A stretch of 13,324 nucleotides of DNA from JBEIJQ01 sp040380145 (GCA_040380145.1 JBEIJQ010000086.1:1-13324), one strand, 5' to 3'; positions 6,791-13,324 are shown, counted from the first letter of the stretch. The notes: generated from the letters alone by a model not told the origin. Made by a program: numbers and translations.

Positions 6791-8245
6791 ATGCAGCGCA
6801 ACCTTTTACTGGCCACCGCGGTCGCCTCGGCCATAGCCCTTGGGGTCACGGCCCTGCACATCAACCAGTGGGCCGCGATGCCCGATTGGCTGCCCCCGGC
6901 CCTGCGCTGGCTGGCCTTGGCCGTGATGTGCGGCTACGGCGTTTCCAAGCGCTCGCTCACCCCGTGGATCGTCATCGCGATGTTCATCGGCATGGAGGTG
7001 GGGCACGACTTCCCCGGAGTGGCCAAAAATCTCGACGTGATCAGCAAGGCCTTCATGAAACTCATCAAGACCATCGTGGCCCCATTGCTGTTCGGCACCT
7101 TGGTGGTAGGCATCGCCGGGCACTCCAACATCGGCCAGGTGGGGCGCATGGGCCTCAAATCGCTGATCTATTTCGAGGTCGTCACCACGGTGGCCCTTTT
7201 TGTCGGCCTAGCGGCCATCAACTTCACCCAAGCGGGGGTGGGCGTCAAAAAGGAGGAAACCAAAAAATACATGGCCGTGGCCGCCGACAGCCTGTCGTTC
7301 GAATTGAACGCCAAGGACAAACTCCTTCGGGTATCCGGTGCCGAAGGGCAGCAGTTGCAGGTGGCCCCCAGTCCGGTGAAGCAAGATTGGAAAGAGATTT
7401 TGCTGCACTCCTTTCCCGACAACATCGCCAAGGCCGTTTCCGAGGGGCAGGTGCTTCAGATCGTGGTATTCAGCATCTTGTTCGCAGTGGGCCTTTCGAT
7501 GGTCCAAGAGCCGTATCGGCGGACGATGTTGGATTTCGCGGAAAGTTTGACCGAGGTGATGTTCAAGTTCACGCACATCGTGATGTACGCCGCACCGTTC
7601 GCGGTGGGAGCGGCGATCGCCGTCACGATCGGCGACAAAGGTTTCGGGGTGATGGTCAACCTCGGCAAACTGTTGGCGACCACCTATCTGGCCTTGATCG
7701 CCTTTGTGGGGTTGGTGCTGCTGCCCATCGCTTGGGCCATCGGACTGCCGATGCGCAAATTCATCCGGGCCGTTTCGGAGCCCGCCTCTCTGGCCTTTGC
7801 CACGGCCAGTTCGGAAGCGGCGTTGCCCAAGGCGCTGGAAAACATGGAAAAATTCGGCGTGCCGCGCAAGATCGTGTCGTTCGTGATCCCCACGGGATAC
7901 AGTTTCAACCTGGATGGCACCACGCTGTATCTGGCCCTCGCCTCGGTTTTCGTGGCCCAGGCGGCGGGCATCTCGCTGAGTTTCGGACAGCAGATCACCA
8001 TCGTGCTGGCCCTGATGCTCACCAGCAAAGGAGTGGCGGGCGTGCCCCGCGCCTCGTTGGTGATCCTCACAGGCATGGCCGCCACCTTTGATCTGCCCGA
8101 GTGGCCCATCACCGGCCTGATCTTGGCCATCGACGCTTTGATGGACATGGCCCGCACCAGCGTGAACGTGATCGGAAACTGCCTGGCCTCGGCGGTCATC
8201 GCCAAGTGGGAAGGCGAATTGAACATCAACGAACAAGAACAATAA
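6791..8245 (+). CDS. DAACS-family dicarboxylate/acidic amino acid:cation symporter (GltP/DctA-like)
   Basis: The 484-residue inner-membrane transporter belongs to the glutamate/aspartate/C4-dicarboxylate family that uses Na+ or H+ gradients. It starts at the only Met in a sensible place before the first helix. The C-terminal transport core is intact: the serine-rich hairpin ASSEAALPK (339-347), PTGYSFNLDGT with Asn373-Asp375-Thr377, the second hairpin TSKGVAGVPRASL, and the substrate helix DALMDMARTSVNVIGN with Asp452, Arg455, Thr456 and Asn459. The Arg at that position is the known contact for the acidic side chain, so an acidic substrate is likely; glutamate, aspartate or a C4-dicarboxylate cannot be separated by eye. 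The loop between the third and fourth helices (KKEETKKYMAVAADS to about KQDWKEI) is roughly 30 residues longer than in archaeal GltPh. LutB follows 11 bp downstream. Confidence 0.92.
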   Translation: MQRNLLLATAVASAIALGVTALHINQWAAMPDWLPPALRWLALAVMCGYGVSKRSLTPWIVIAMFIGMEVGHDFPGVAKNLDVISKAFMKLIKTIVAPLLFGTLVVGIAGHSNIGQVGRMGLKSLIYFEVVTTVALFVGLAAINFTQAGVGVKKEETKKYMAVAADSLSFELNAKDKLLRVSGAEGQQLQVAPSPVKQDWKEILLHSFPDNIAKAVSEGQVLQIVVFSILFAVGLSMVQEPYRRTMLDFAESLTEVMFKFTHIVMYAAPFAVGAAIAVTIGDKGFGVMVNLGKLLATTYLALIAFVGLVLLPIAWAIGLPMRKFIRAVSEPASLAFATASSEAALPKALENMEKFGVPRKIVSFVIPTGYSFNLDGTTLYLALASVFVAQAAGISLSFGQQITIVLALMLTSKGVAGVPRASLVILTGMAATFDLPEWPITGLILAIDALMDMARTSVNVIGNCLASAVIAKWEGELNINEQEQ

Positions 8246-8256
8246 AACAACCGTTT

Positions 8257-9630
8257 ATGCGCGCGCCCATCAAAACTTTTCTCCGCGAGGCCGAGCAGCG
8301 GGCTTTCGACCCGAAGCATCGGCGCACGCTCAACTTCAACATCGGGCAGTACAACCAAAAAGTACCCCAGGGCAAAGCCCAGTTCGGCGACTTGGAAAAG
8401 GCGCGGGCCTTGGCCAAAAACGTCAAGTGGCACGCCATGGAAAACCTGGAGCGTTACCTTCTCCAGTTCGAGGAACGCTTTACCGCCAACGGCGGCAAGG
8501 TGATCTGGGCCGAAAACGCCGAAGAAGCGGCGGCGGCGGTACTCCGGATCGCCGAGGAGCACGGCGTTTCCCACGCCGTCAAATCCAAGAGCATGGTCAC
8601 CGAGGAAATCCACCTCAACGCAGCGCTCGAAAAAGCGGGCATCGAAGTGTTGGAAACCGACCTCGGCGAATACATCGTCCAGCTGGAGGACTCGCGGCCC
8701 TACCACATCATCACGCCGATCATGCACAAGTCGAAGGAAGATGTGGCCGCCCTTTTCCACGAAAAATTCGGCCTGCCCTCCGATGCCACGCCCGAAACCG
8801 TGGCGGGCTTCGTGCGCAACCTGCTCCGCGAAAAATACCGCACCGCCGGACTGGGCATCACGGGCTGCAACTTCCTCGTGGCCGACACCGGCGGCGTCGG
8901 CCTCACCGAAAACGAGGGCAACGGCCGCCTGTCCACCACTTTCCCCAAGGTGCACGTGGCGATTTCGGGCATCGAAAAAATCATCCCCTCGATCCACCAC
9001 CTCGAACTTTTCTGGCCCCTGCTCGGCACTTTCGGCACCGGACAAAAGTTGACGGTGTACAACAGCATCTTCCACGGACCGCGCCGCGCCGATGAGCACG
9101 ACGGGCCCGAGGCGATGTATGTGATCCTGCTCGACAACGGCCGAACCGATATCTTGGCCAATCCCCGGCAGCGCGAATCTCTGTACTGCATCCGCTGCGG
9201 AGCTTGCCTGAACGCCTGTCCGGTTTATCGAAACATCGGCGGGCACGCCTACGGCTCCACTTACAGCGGCCCCATCGGCAAGGTCATCACGCCCAACCTG
9301 TCGGGCCTCACCGAATTTGGACACCTGTCGGACGCCTCTTCGCTGTGCGGGGCCTGCACCGAAACCTGCCCCGTGAACATCCGCCTGCACGAGCTCATCC
9401 TCGACAACCGGCACGAGGAAGTGCTGCAGCATGTCAAGACGCCCATGGAAAAACGCATCTGGTCGCTCTGGCGCCGGGCCATGCTCAACCGCGCCTTCAT
9501 GAACGTGCCCTCTTTCCTGAAGCGCTTTTTCCTGCGCTATTTCTTCCGGGGCGCTTGGGGTGAACGGCGGCAACTGCCCGAAATCGAAAAGGCTTCTTTC
9601 AACAAACTTTGGAGAAACGGAGCCGTCTGA
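8257..9630 (+). CDS. lutB: LutB-like LUD-domain iron-sulfur protein (lactate utilisation)
   Basis: The 457-residue cytoplasmic protein has an N-terminal LUD (DUF162) domain covering about residues 60-300 (AVKSKSMVTEEIHLN, LGITGCNFLVADTGGVGLTE, NEGNGRLSTTFPKVHV) and a ferredoxin-like two-cluster segment. The first cluster is CIRCGACLNACP (Cys311, 314, 317, 321) and the second CGACTETCP (Cys364, 367, 371); a basic C-terminal tail follows. This architecture and length match LutB/LldF, which works with LutA and LutC to oxidise L-lactate to pyruvate. LutA and LutC are not in the window, so the complex must be completed from elsewhere or the protein serves another oxidation. It starts 11 bp after the symporter stop, so the two probably form an operon. 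The family call is strong; lactate as substrate is by homology only. Confidence 0.92.
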   Translation: MRAPIKTFLREAEQRAFDPKHRRTLNFNIGQYNQKVPQGKAQFGDLEKARALAKNVKWHAMENLERYLLQFEERFTANGGKVIWAENAEEAAAAVLRIAEEHGVSHAVKSKSMVTEEIHLNAALEKAGIEVLETDLGEYIVQLEDSRPYHIITPIMHKSKEDVAALFHEKFGLPSDATPETVAGFVRNLLREKYRTAGLGITGCNFLVADTGGVGLTENEGNGRLSTTFPKVHVAISGIEKIIPSIHHLELFWPLLGTFGTGQKLTVYNSIFHGPRRADEHDGPEAMYVILLDNGRTDILANPRQRESLYCIRCGACLNACPVYRNIGGHAYGSTYSGPIGKVITPNLSGLTEFGHLSDASSLCGACTETCPVNIRLHELILDNRHEEVLQHVKTPMEKRIWSLWRRAMLNRAFMNVPSFLKRFFLRYFFRGAWGERRQLPEIEKASFNKLWRNGAV

Positions 9631-9704
9631 GGAAGGCCCGCTTTTGTTTTTTTTAGGGAAAAAATTTTTGAAAAGGGGAATTTTTCGTCCCGGGCCGACT
9701 TTTG

Positions 9705-9724
9705 ACGGCCAACGGCCGTTTTTT
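9705..9724 (+). terminator. Rho-independent terminator after the LutB gene
   Basis: A 6-bp perfect stem, ACGGCC (9705-9710) with GGCCGT (9714-9719), has a 3-nt loop and runs straight into six T residues. It lies 75 bp after the LutB stop. The stretch between (9631-9704) is AT-rich and holds no gene. Confidence 0.6.
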
Positions 9725-9736
9725 CCGCCAAAATCC

Positions 9737-9744
9737 TATTTTCG
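9737..9744 (+). promoter_or_regulatory. Possible -7 element of the RnfD-like gene
   Basis: TATTTTCG differs from TAnnTTTG by one base and follows the terminator by 13 bp, 50 bp ahead of the ATG at 9794. This is the same octamer found in front of the flippase. No -33 partner at proper spacing is visible. Confidence 0.3.
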
Positions 9745-9793
9745 GGCATCTTGTACGCGACAAACCGTTTTTTGGCACCTCAACTTGGACCGC

Positions 9794-10696
9794 ATGGCCG
9801 CAACCGCCCTTTCTCCCCGCTCCTTTTTCGGCACTTGGCCCGATGATTTCCGCTCCGATGCGCGGCACTTCCAGATCTTGTTTTTGAGCTCGTTCCTGAC
9901 CTATGGGGTGCTGGTGCTCGATTGGAGCGCCGATGCATGGAAATTTCTGACGATCATCGGCACGGCGCTGGGCACCCAGGCACTGTTTGCCCGGTGGCGC
10001 GGACAGGGACTCGACACCCTCAAGAGCGCCCTGATCAGTTCGCTGAGCCTGTGCATCCTGTTCAAGGCCAACCACTACGCCACGTATGCCCTTGCCGCGT
10101 TTTTGGCCATTGCCGGCAAATACCTGTTGCGCGTGGACGGCAAGCACCTGTTCAACCCCGCCAATTTCGGGATCATCGGCACCATACTGCTGTCGATGGG
10201 GCTGAACTGGGTGCAGCGGCAGACCGGATGGGCGCTCGGCGTGGAGCTCGACGGCTGGATCTCGCCCGGACAATGGGGCACGGGTTTCATGTTGGCTTTT
10301 GTGATCTGTTCGGCCGGCGGCATGGTGCTTTTCAAGGCGGGCCGGATCGACACGGGACTGGCGTTCGCGGGCACCTTTCTGCTGTGCCACTACGGACTGT
10401 ATGTGGCGCATCGCGGCTGGCCAGTGGACTTTTTCACCCACCAGGCCTTCAACGGCGCCCTGTGGCTGTTCGCGCTGTTCATGATCACCGATCCGATGAC
10501 TTCTCCCAACCACTGGCTGGCGCGCATCGTTTGGGCTGCCGGCGCTGCGTACATCGCTTTTCACTTGCAGGCCTACTACTGGGTGAACGGCGCGCCGCTC
10601 TGGGTATTGTTTTTTTTGACCCCCCTGACCATCCTTTTCGACAAAATCCTGCGTGCCCGCGCTTTCCGGTGGGCGGCCGTGGAAAATAAAGCGTAG
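9794..10696 (+). CDS. Stand-alone RnfD/NqrB-like (UnbU-type) membrane protein
   Basis: The 300-residue, mostly hydrophobic protein has about 8-10 predicted helices. It starts at the ATG at 9794; the longer reading to 9560 runs back through the terminator into LutB and is rejected. Resemblance to RnfD/NqrB rests on NPANFGI (121-127) and ITDPMTSP (231-238), both at the expected places relative to the helices. Rnf and Nqr D/B subunits carry a covalent FMN on the Thr of an S/TGAT motif between these landmarks. Here that stretch reads GVELDGWISPGQWGTG and no S/TGAT is present, so covalent flavin attachment is unlikely. No other Rnf or Nqr subunit gene is nearby; instead a DUF2330 gene follows 45 bp later. 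The role is unknown: it may belong to the RnfD-related UnbU group, seen outside electron-transport operons. Confidence 0.8.
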   Translation: MAATALSPRSFFGTWPDDFRSDARHFQILFLSSFLTYGVLVLDWSADAWKFLTIIGTALGTQALFARWRGQGLDTLKSALISSLSLCILFKANHYATYALAAFLAIAGKYLLRVDGKHLFNPANFGIIGTILLSMGLNWVQRQTGWALGVELDGWISPGQWGTGFMLAFVICSAGGMVLFKAGRIDTGLAFAGTFLLCHYGLYVAHRGWPVDFFTHQAFNGALWLFALFMITDPMTSPNHWLARIVWAAGAAYIAFHLQAYYWVNGAPLWVLFFLTPLTILFDKILRARAFRWAAVENKA

Positions 10697-10701
10697 TTTT
10701 G
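10694..10701 (+). promoter_or_regulatory. Possible internal -7 element before the DUF2330 gene
   Basis: TAGTTTTG matches TAnnTTTG and overlaps the stop codon of the RnfD-like gene, 40 bp before the next ATG. No -33 element is visible. It could give the DUF2330/M48 pair its own transcript, but the match may be chance. Confidence 0.25.
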
Positions 10702-10741
10702 GATCCTCTTTTTTTTCATTGAACCACAAGCGAATTTTTCC

Positions 10742-12169
10742 ATGAAATACTCGATCCGTCTGCTGGCCCCGGTGCTGTTCGCCATTTTGACGGGCCTCGG
10801 GCTGTCTTCTTTTTGCGGTTTTTATGTGGCCCGAGCGGACACGAAGCTGCTCAACAAGACCTCCGAGGTGATCATCGTCCGGGACGGGGATCGGACCGTG
10901 CTCACGATGAGCAACGATTTCAAGGGCGATGTCAAGGACTTTGCGATGGTGGTGCCCGTACCGACGGTGCTGCGCCAAGACCAGATCCGGCTGGCGGATG
11001 CGGATGTGTTCCAAAAATTGGATGCCTACTCGGGGCCGCGCTTGGTGGAATACCCCGATTTCAGTCCCTGCGAAGGACCGCCGACAGGAAGTGCCATGGC
11101 GGCTCCCGATATGGCCGCCGTTTCTAAGCCCAAAGCTGCCGAATCCGTTATAGTGGAGGCCAAGTACAGCGTGGGCGAGTACGAGATCCTGATCTTGGGC
11201 GCCAAGGAATCGAGCGCGCTCAAGGCTTGGCTGGTCGAAAACGGCTACAAAGTGCCGCCCCAAGCGGAGGAAGTGCTGGACCCTTATGTGAAAAGCGGAC
11301 TGAAGTTTTTCGTGGTCAAGGTCAACCTGGAAGCCTATGAAAAGAGCGGTTTCAGCGGCCTGCGCCCCTTGCAGATCGATTTCAACTCCCCGCGCTTCAT
11401 GTTGCCCATCCGCTTGGGCATGGCCAATGCCGAAGATTTCCAAGACCTGATCGTGTACGCCTTTTCGAAAACCGGCCGCATCGAGACCACCAACTACCGC
11501 ACCGTTCAATCGCCCACCGATATGGACGTGCCCACCTTTGTGCGCGACCGTTTCAGCGAATTCCACGCCGCCGTCTGGGAAAAAACCTGGTCGGCCCAAA
11601 AGAACGCCGTGTTCCTCGAATACGCCTGGGACCTCGGCTCCGACAATTTCCTGAAGTGCGACCCCTGCGCCGGCGACCCGCCCCTGATGGCCGATCTCCG
11701 CAAGGCGGGCATCCCGTGGCTGAAGGAAAAAGCGGCCGACGGGATGGGCGGTTCGGATTACGAAGGGCCCCTGTACATGACCCGCCTTCACCTGCGCTAC
11801 GATCGGGCCTCTTTTCCGCAGGACTTGGTTTTCCAAGAAACCCCCAACCGCGAGAATTTCCAGATCCGCTATGTGATGAAAATCCCCGTCAAGGACGGAA
11901 ACTGCGGCTCCATCGGCGGATACTACAAAGAGGTGTACGAGCGCCGGGCCAAAGAAATGGGCAATCTGGCCTCGCTGACCGGCTGGGACCCGGCCCAATA
12001 CGCCTACTATCCCGAAGAATACCGAAAATTGGCCGAAGAGGCCGGAGCCGAGGTGCCCAAAACGGAGAACGACCAAAAAGATTCGGGCTCAAGCGCCATT
12101 TGGATCACTTTTTTCCTCGGGGTGATGGTCCCGGTCCTCGTCGTCGTTTCCAAACGCAAAAAATCCTGA
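10742..12169 (+). CDS. DUF2330 domain-containing exported, membrane-anchored protein
   Basis: The 475-residue product has a signal peptide (MKYSIRLLAPVLFAILTGL, cleavage near residues 22-25) leading into CGFYVARADTKLLNK, a start that I associate with DUF2330 proteins. Further family-like segments are DGDRTVLTMSNDFKGD, DFAMVVPVPTVL, DAYSGPRLVEYPDFSPC and MTRLHLRYDR. The mature protein contains a CxxC pair (Cys306-Cys309, in KCDPCAG) and several other Cys residues (near 25, 109 and in DGNCGS), suggesting disulfides or a redox or metal site outside the cytoplasm. Near the C-terminus a Ser-rich stretch leads to one helix (WITFFLGVMVPVLVVV) and a basic tail SKRKKS, so most of the chain should face the periplasm or exterior. 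DUF2330 has no established function that I know of. The M48 lipoprotein gene follows after 2 bp, implying co-translation. Confidence 0.85.
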   Translation: MKYSIRLLAPVLFAILTGLGLSSFCGFYVARADTKLLNKTSEVIIVRDGDRTVLTMSNDFKGDVKDFAMVVPVPTVLRQDQIRLADADVFQKLDAYSGPRLVEYPDFSPCEGPPTGSAMAAPDMAAVSKPKAAESVIVEAKYSVGEYEILILGAKESSALKAWLVENGYKVPPQAEEVLDPYVKSGLKFFVVKVNLEAYEKSGFSGLRPLQIDFNSPRFMLPIRLGMANAEDFQDLIVYAFSKTGRIETTNYRTVQSPTDMDVPTFVRDRFSEFHAAVWEKTWSAQKNAVFLEYAWDLGSDNFLKCDPCAGDPPLMADLRKAGIPWLKEKAADGMGGSDYEGPLYMTRLHLRYDRASFPQDLVFQETPNRENFQIRYVMKIPVKDGNCGSIGGYYKEVYERRAKEMGNLASLTGWDPAQYAYYPEEYRKLAEEAGAEVPKTENDQKDSGSSAIWITFFLGVMVPVLVVVSKRKKS

Positions 12170-12171
12170 AG

Positions 12172-13035
12172 ATGATTTCTTTTCGACAAGGGCTGACCGC
12201 CGTCCTGCTGGCGGCGTTTGCCTCGGCCTGTACACCCGGAGGCGGCGGCTCCGCCGAAAACCCGGCCACCGAGAAGTACGAGTTTCCGGAAAAAACCGTC
12301 ATTTCGGACATCGAGGACGAAGCCTGTTATGAAGGGGTGCTCGACAAAGGGATCAAATACGGCCGCAAGTTCCAGGATTTCGCCCTCGGCGCCGTTTCCG
12401 ATTCGGTCACTTTGGAAAAGGAGACGGAATATGGGGAAAAATTCCACGAACAAATCCAAAAAGAATTCACCTTCATCACCGACGAACGGCTGACCAAGTT
12501 GAAAAAGATCTTCAAAAAGGTGCGGCCCCACGTCCAGCGCAAGGAATTGGATTACCGTATCTTTTTGATCGAGAGCGAAGAAGATCCGGAAATGATCAAC
12601 GCCTTCACCCATGTGGGCGGCTACATCTATTTCACGACGGGGCTCCTGGAATTTGCCGAATCGGAGGACGAACTGGCCTTCATCATGGGGCACGAACTGG
12701 GCCACAACGAAAACCGGCACGTCGGCGAGGCCATCCAAAAAATCGAGCTCGGCCAATCCATTTTTGGCGAAGGCGACGGTAGTGAGATCTTTTCCGGCCT
12801 GATGAGCATCCTCCTCGCTTCCTTCAACCAGCCCCAAGAACTCGAGTCCGACCGCGCCGGCATGTACCTCGCCTACAAAGGCGGCTACGATCCCGAAAAA
12901 GGACTGGATTTCTTCCGCCGCTTGGCCCAAAACGAAACCAAAAGCAACCTCGCCAAACTCTTCAGCACCCAACCCTACTCGGACGTACGTGACCGCTGCG
13001 GAATGGAATACCTCAACAAGGCCCGGGCGAAGTAA
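12172..13035 (+). CDS. M48-family zinc metalloprotease lipoprotein
   Basis: The 287-residue product has a lipoprotein signal (LLAAFASAC, predicted lipidated Cys at residue 20) followed by a Gly/Ser-rich linker, so it should be tethered to a membrane in the cell envelope. The M48 domain shows INAFTHVGGYIYFTTGLL, the zinc motif HELGH (174-178, His174, Glu175, His178) and the downstream third ligand Glu223 in QELESDRAGMYLA. FSTQPYSDVRDRC near the end matches the usual STHP-like tail of M48 proteases of the LoiP/BepA kind; here the His is replaced by Gln. There is no TPR region, unlike BepA. Such enzymes act in envelope protein quality control. It begins 2 bp after the DUF2330 stop and may process or control that protein, which is inference. 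The longer reading to 11656 lies inside the DUF2330 gene and is rejected. Confidence 0.9.
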   Translation: MISFRQGLTAVLLAAFASACTPGGGGSAENPATEKYEFPEKTVISDIEDEACYEGVLDKGIKYGRKFQDFALGAVSDSVTLEKETEYGEKFHEQIQKEFTFITDERLTKLKKIFKKVRPHVQRKELDYRIFLIESEEDPEMINAFTHVGGYIYFTTGLLEFAESEDELAFIMGHELGHNENRHVGEAIQKIELGQSIFGEGDGSEIFSGLMSILLASFNQPQELESDRAGMYLAYKGGYDPEKGLDFFRRLAQNETKSNLAKLFSTQPYSDVRDRCGMEYLNKARAK

Positions 13036-13060
13036 ACACGGGATTGTCATTAGGAAAAAA

Positions 13061-13081
13061 TTCTAATGGCGGCCATTAGAA
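13061..13081. repeat. Perfect 10-bp inverted repeat with a 1-nt centre
   Basis: TTCTAATGGC (13061-13070) and GCCATTAGAA (13072-13081) are exact reverse complements around one G, 26 bp after the M48 stop. A further CATTAG at 13049-13054 can pair with the left arm's CTAATG instead, giving two mutually exclusive hairpins. There is no T run after it, so a dimeric regulator site or an RNA-folding element fits better than a simple terminator. Confidence 0.6.
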
Positions 13082-13140
13082 ATAGGCAAACATAAAGTTC
13101 TGAAATTCAGGTATAAAGTCACGTAAGGGATTAGCGAAAA

Positions 13141-13187
13141 TCGAAGGACGACTTGTAAGAAATTCTTACTGCCCAGCCGGCCTTCGA
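13141..13187. repeat. Nested inverted repeats, possible structured RNA or operator
   Basis: The outer arms are TCGAAGG (13141-13147) and CCTTCGA (13181-13187). The inner arms are GTAAGAA (13155-13161) and TTCTTAC (13163-13169) around one A. Both pairs share nearly the same centre (13164 and 13162). As RNA the inner pair would close as a 5-bp stem with a 5-nt loop. Confidence 0.5.
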
Positions 13188-13243
13188 GCAAATCCCGACA
13201 GCGCAGCTTTTGGTAGCGGGCCTGAGCGAAAAACCTGTTGGAT

Positions 13244-13304
13244 GATTTGCGGCAAACGACGCTGATCCGAGGCCCAAACGCGGCCCCGCAAATCGAGTTT
13301 TTTT
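13244..13304 (+). terminator. Possible terminator-like stem followed by a T run
   Basis: GATTTGCGG (13244-13252) and CCGCAAATC (13286-13294) are exact 9-bp reverse complements. The 33-nt loop contains a small GGCC/GGCC hairpin (13271-13274 with 13282-13285). A run of seven T residues begins 3 nt after the second arm. The loop is long for a terminator, and a coding explanation on the minus strand is not excluded. Confidence 0.3.
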
Positions 13305-13324
13305 CGCGCCCGCGAACAAAAGAC

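Larger units (their letters stand above)
13036..13324. other. Right-end region without a convincing gene; dense inverted repeats
   Basis: No plus-strand frame is credible here. On the minus strand two overlapping frames are open: one enters from the right edge and stops at 13166-13168 (about 50 residues), the other spans 13131-13319. Neither shows a recognisable motif, so the right-hand half could be the tail of a gene beyond the window or non-coding. The left half is clearly more AT-rich than the genes before it and contains the palindromes listed separately. Confidence 0.5.

Noticed and set aside
7684..9573. Very long minus-strand frame opposite the symporter and LutB genes
   Set aside because: It mirrors codon structure of two well-supported plus-strand genes; it has no motif, and long antisense frames are common in GC-rich genes.
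9794..10696. Calling the gene rnfD of a full Rnf complex
   Set aside because: No other Rnf or Nqr subunits flank it and the S/TGAT flavinylation motif is not visible.
9653..12076. 807-codon minus-strand frame opposite the RnfD-like and DUF2330 genes
   Set aside because: His/Gly/Gln-rich shadow translation without domains, spanning a terminator and two supported plus-strand genes.
13303..13316. Short inverted repeat TTCGCG/CGCGAA near the right edge as a terminator
   Set aside because: No T run follows it on the plus strand, and on the minus strand it is followed by A residues rather than T.
13131..13319. 62-residue minus-strand open frame
   Set aside because: No motif, no homology I recognise, runs across the inverted repeats, and competes with another open frame on the same strand that enters from the window edge.

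Overview
The window looks like chromosomal DNA from a GC-rich member of the Bacteroidota, perhaps a Saprospiria/Lewinella-type lineage; that placement is inference. Supporting signs are AT-rich gaps between GC-rich genes, little Shine-Dalgarno signal, several matches to the Bacteroidota -7 promoter element (TAnnTTTG), and families typical of the phylum: LVIVD-repeat protein, DUF2330, stand-alone RnfD-like protein and an oligosaccharide flippase. Coding density is high. I see no tRNA, rRNA, CRISPR array, insertion sequence or prophage gene.

Layout. (1) 3-1249, plus strand: the end of an LVIVD-repeat surface protein, translationally coupled (ATGA overlap) to a small predicted outer-membrane beta-barrel protein. 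(2) 1256-3131, minus strand: a membrane-bound family 2 glycosyltransferase preceded in the same operon by a secreted coiled-coil protein. (3) 3205-4596, plus strand, divergent from (2): an M15 peptidoglycan peptidase followed 3 bp later by a single-span membrane protein of unknown function. (4) 4758-5168: an EVE-domain protein, convergent with (5) 5194-6663, minus strand, a Wzx/MATE-like oligosaccharide flippase. (6) 6791-9630, plus strand: a DAACS-family dicarboxylate/acidic amino acid symporter and a LutB-type LUD iron-sulfur protein, in an operon opened by a good Bacteroidota -7 element and apparently closed by a hairpin terminator. (7) 9794-13035, plus strand: a stand-alone RnfD/NqrB-like membrane protein, a DUF2330 protein and an M48 zinc-protease lipoprotein. 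(8) 13036-13324: no convincing gene, but a dense set of inverted repeats.

Functionally the window mixes envelope work (glycosyltransferase, flippase, M15 and M48 peptidases, surface proteins) with a carbon/redox cassette (symporter plus LutB). The least understood part is the RnfD-like/DUF2330/M48 set. Its RnfD-like member keeps NPA and TDP signatures of the fold but appears to lack the S/TGAT flavinylation motif, so it is unlikely to be an ordinary Rnf/Nqr subunit. No striking unknown defence or mobile system is visible; this cassette and the palindrome cluster at the right end are the best leads.
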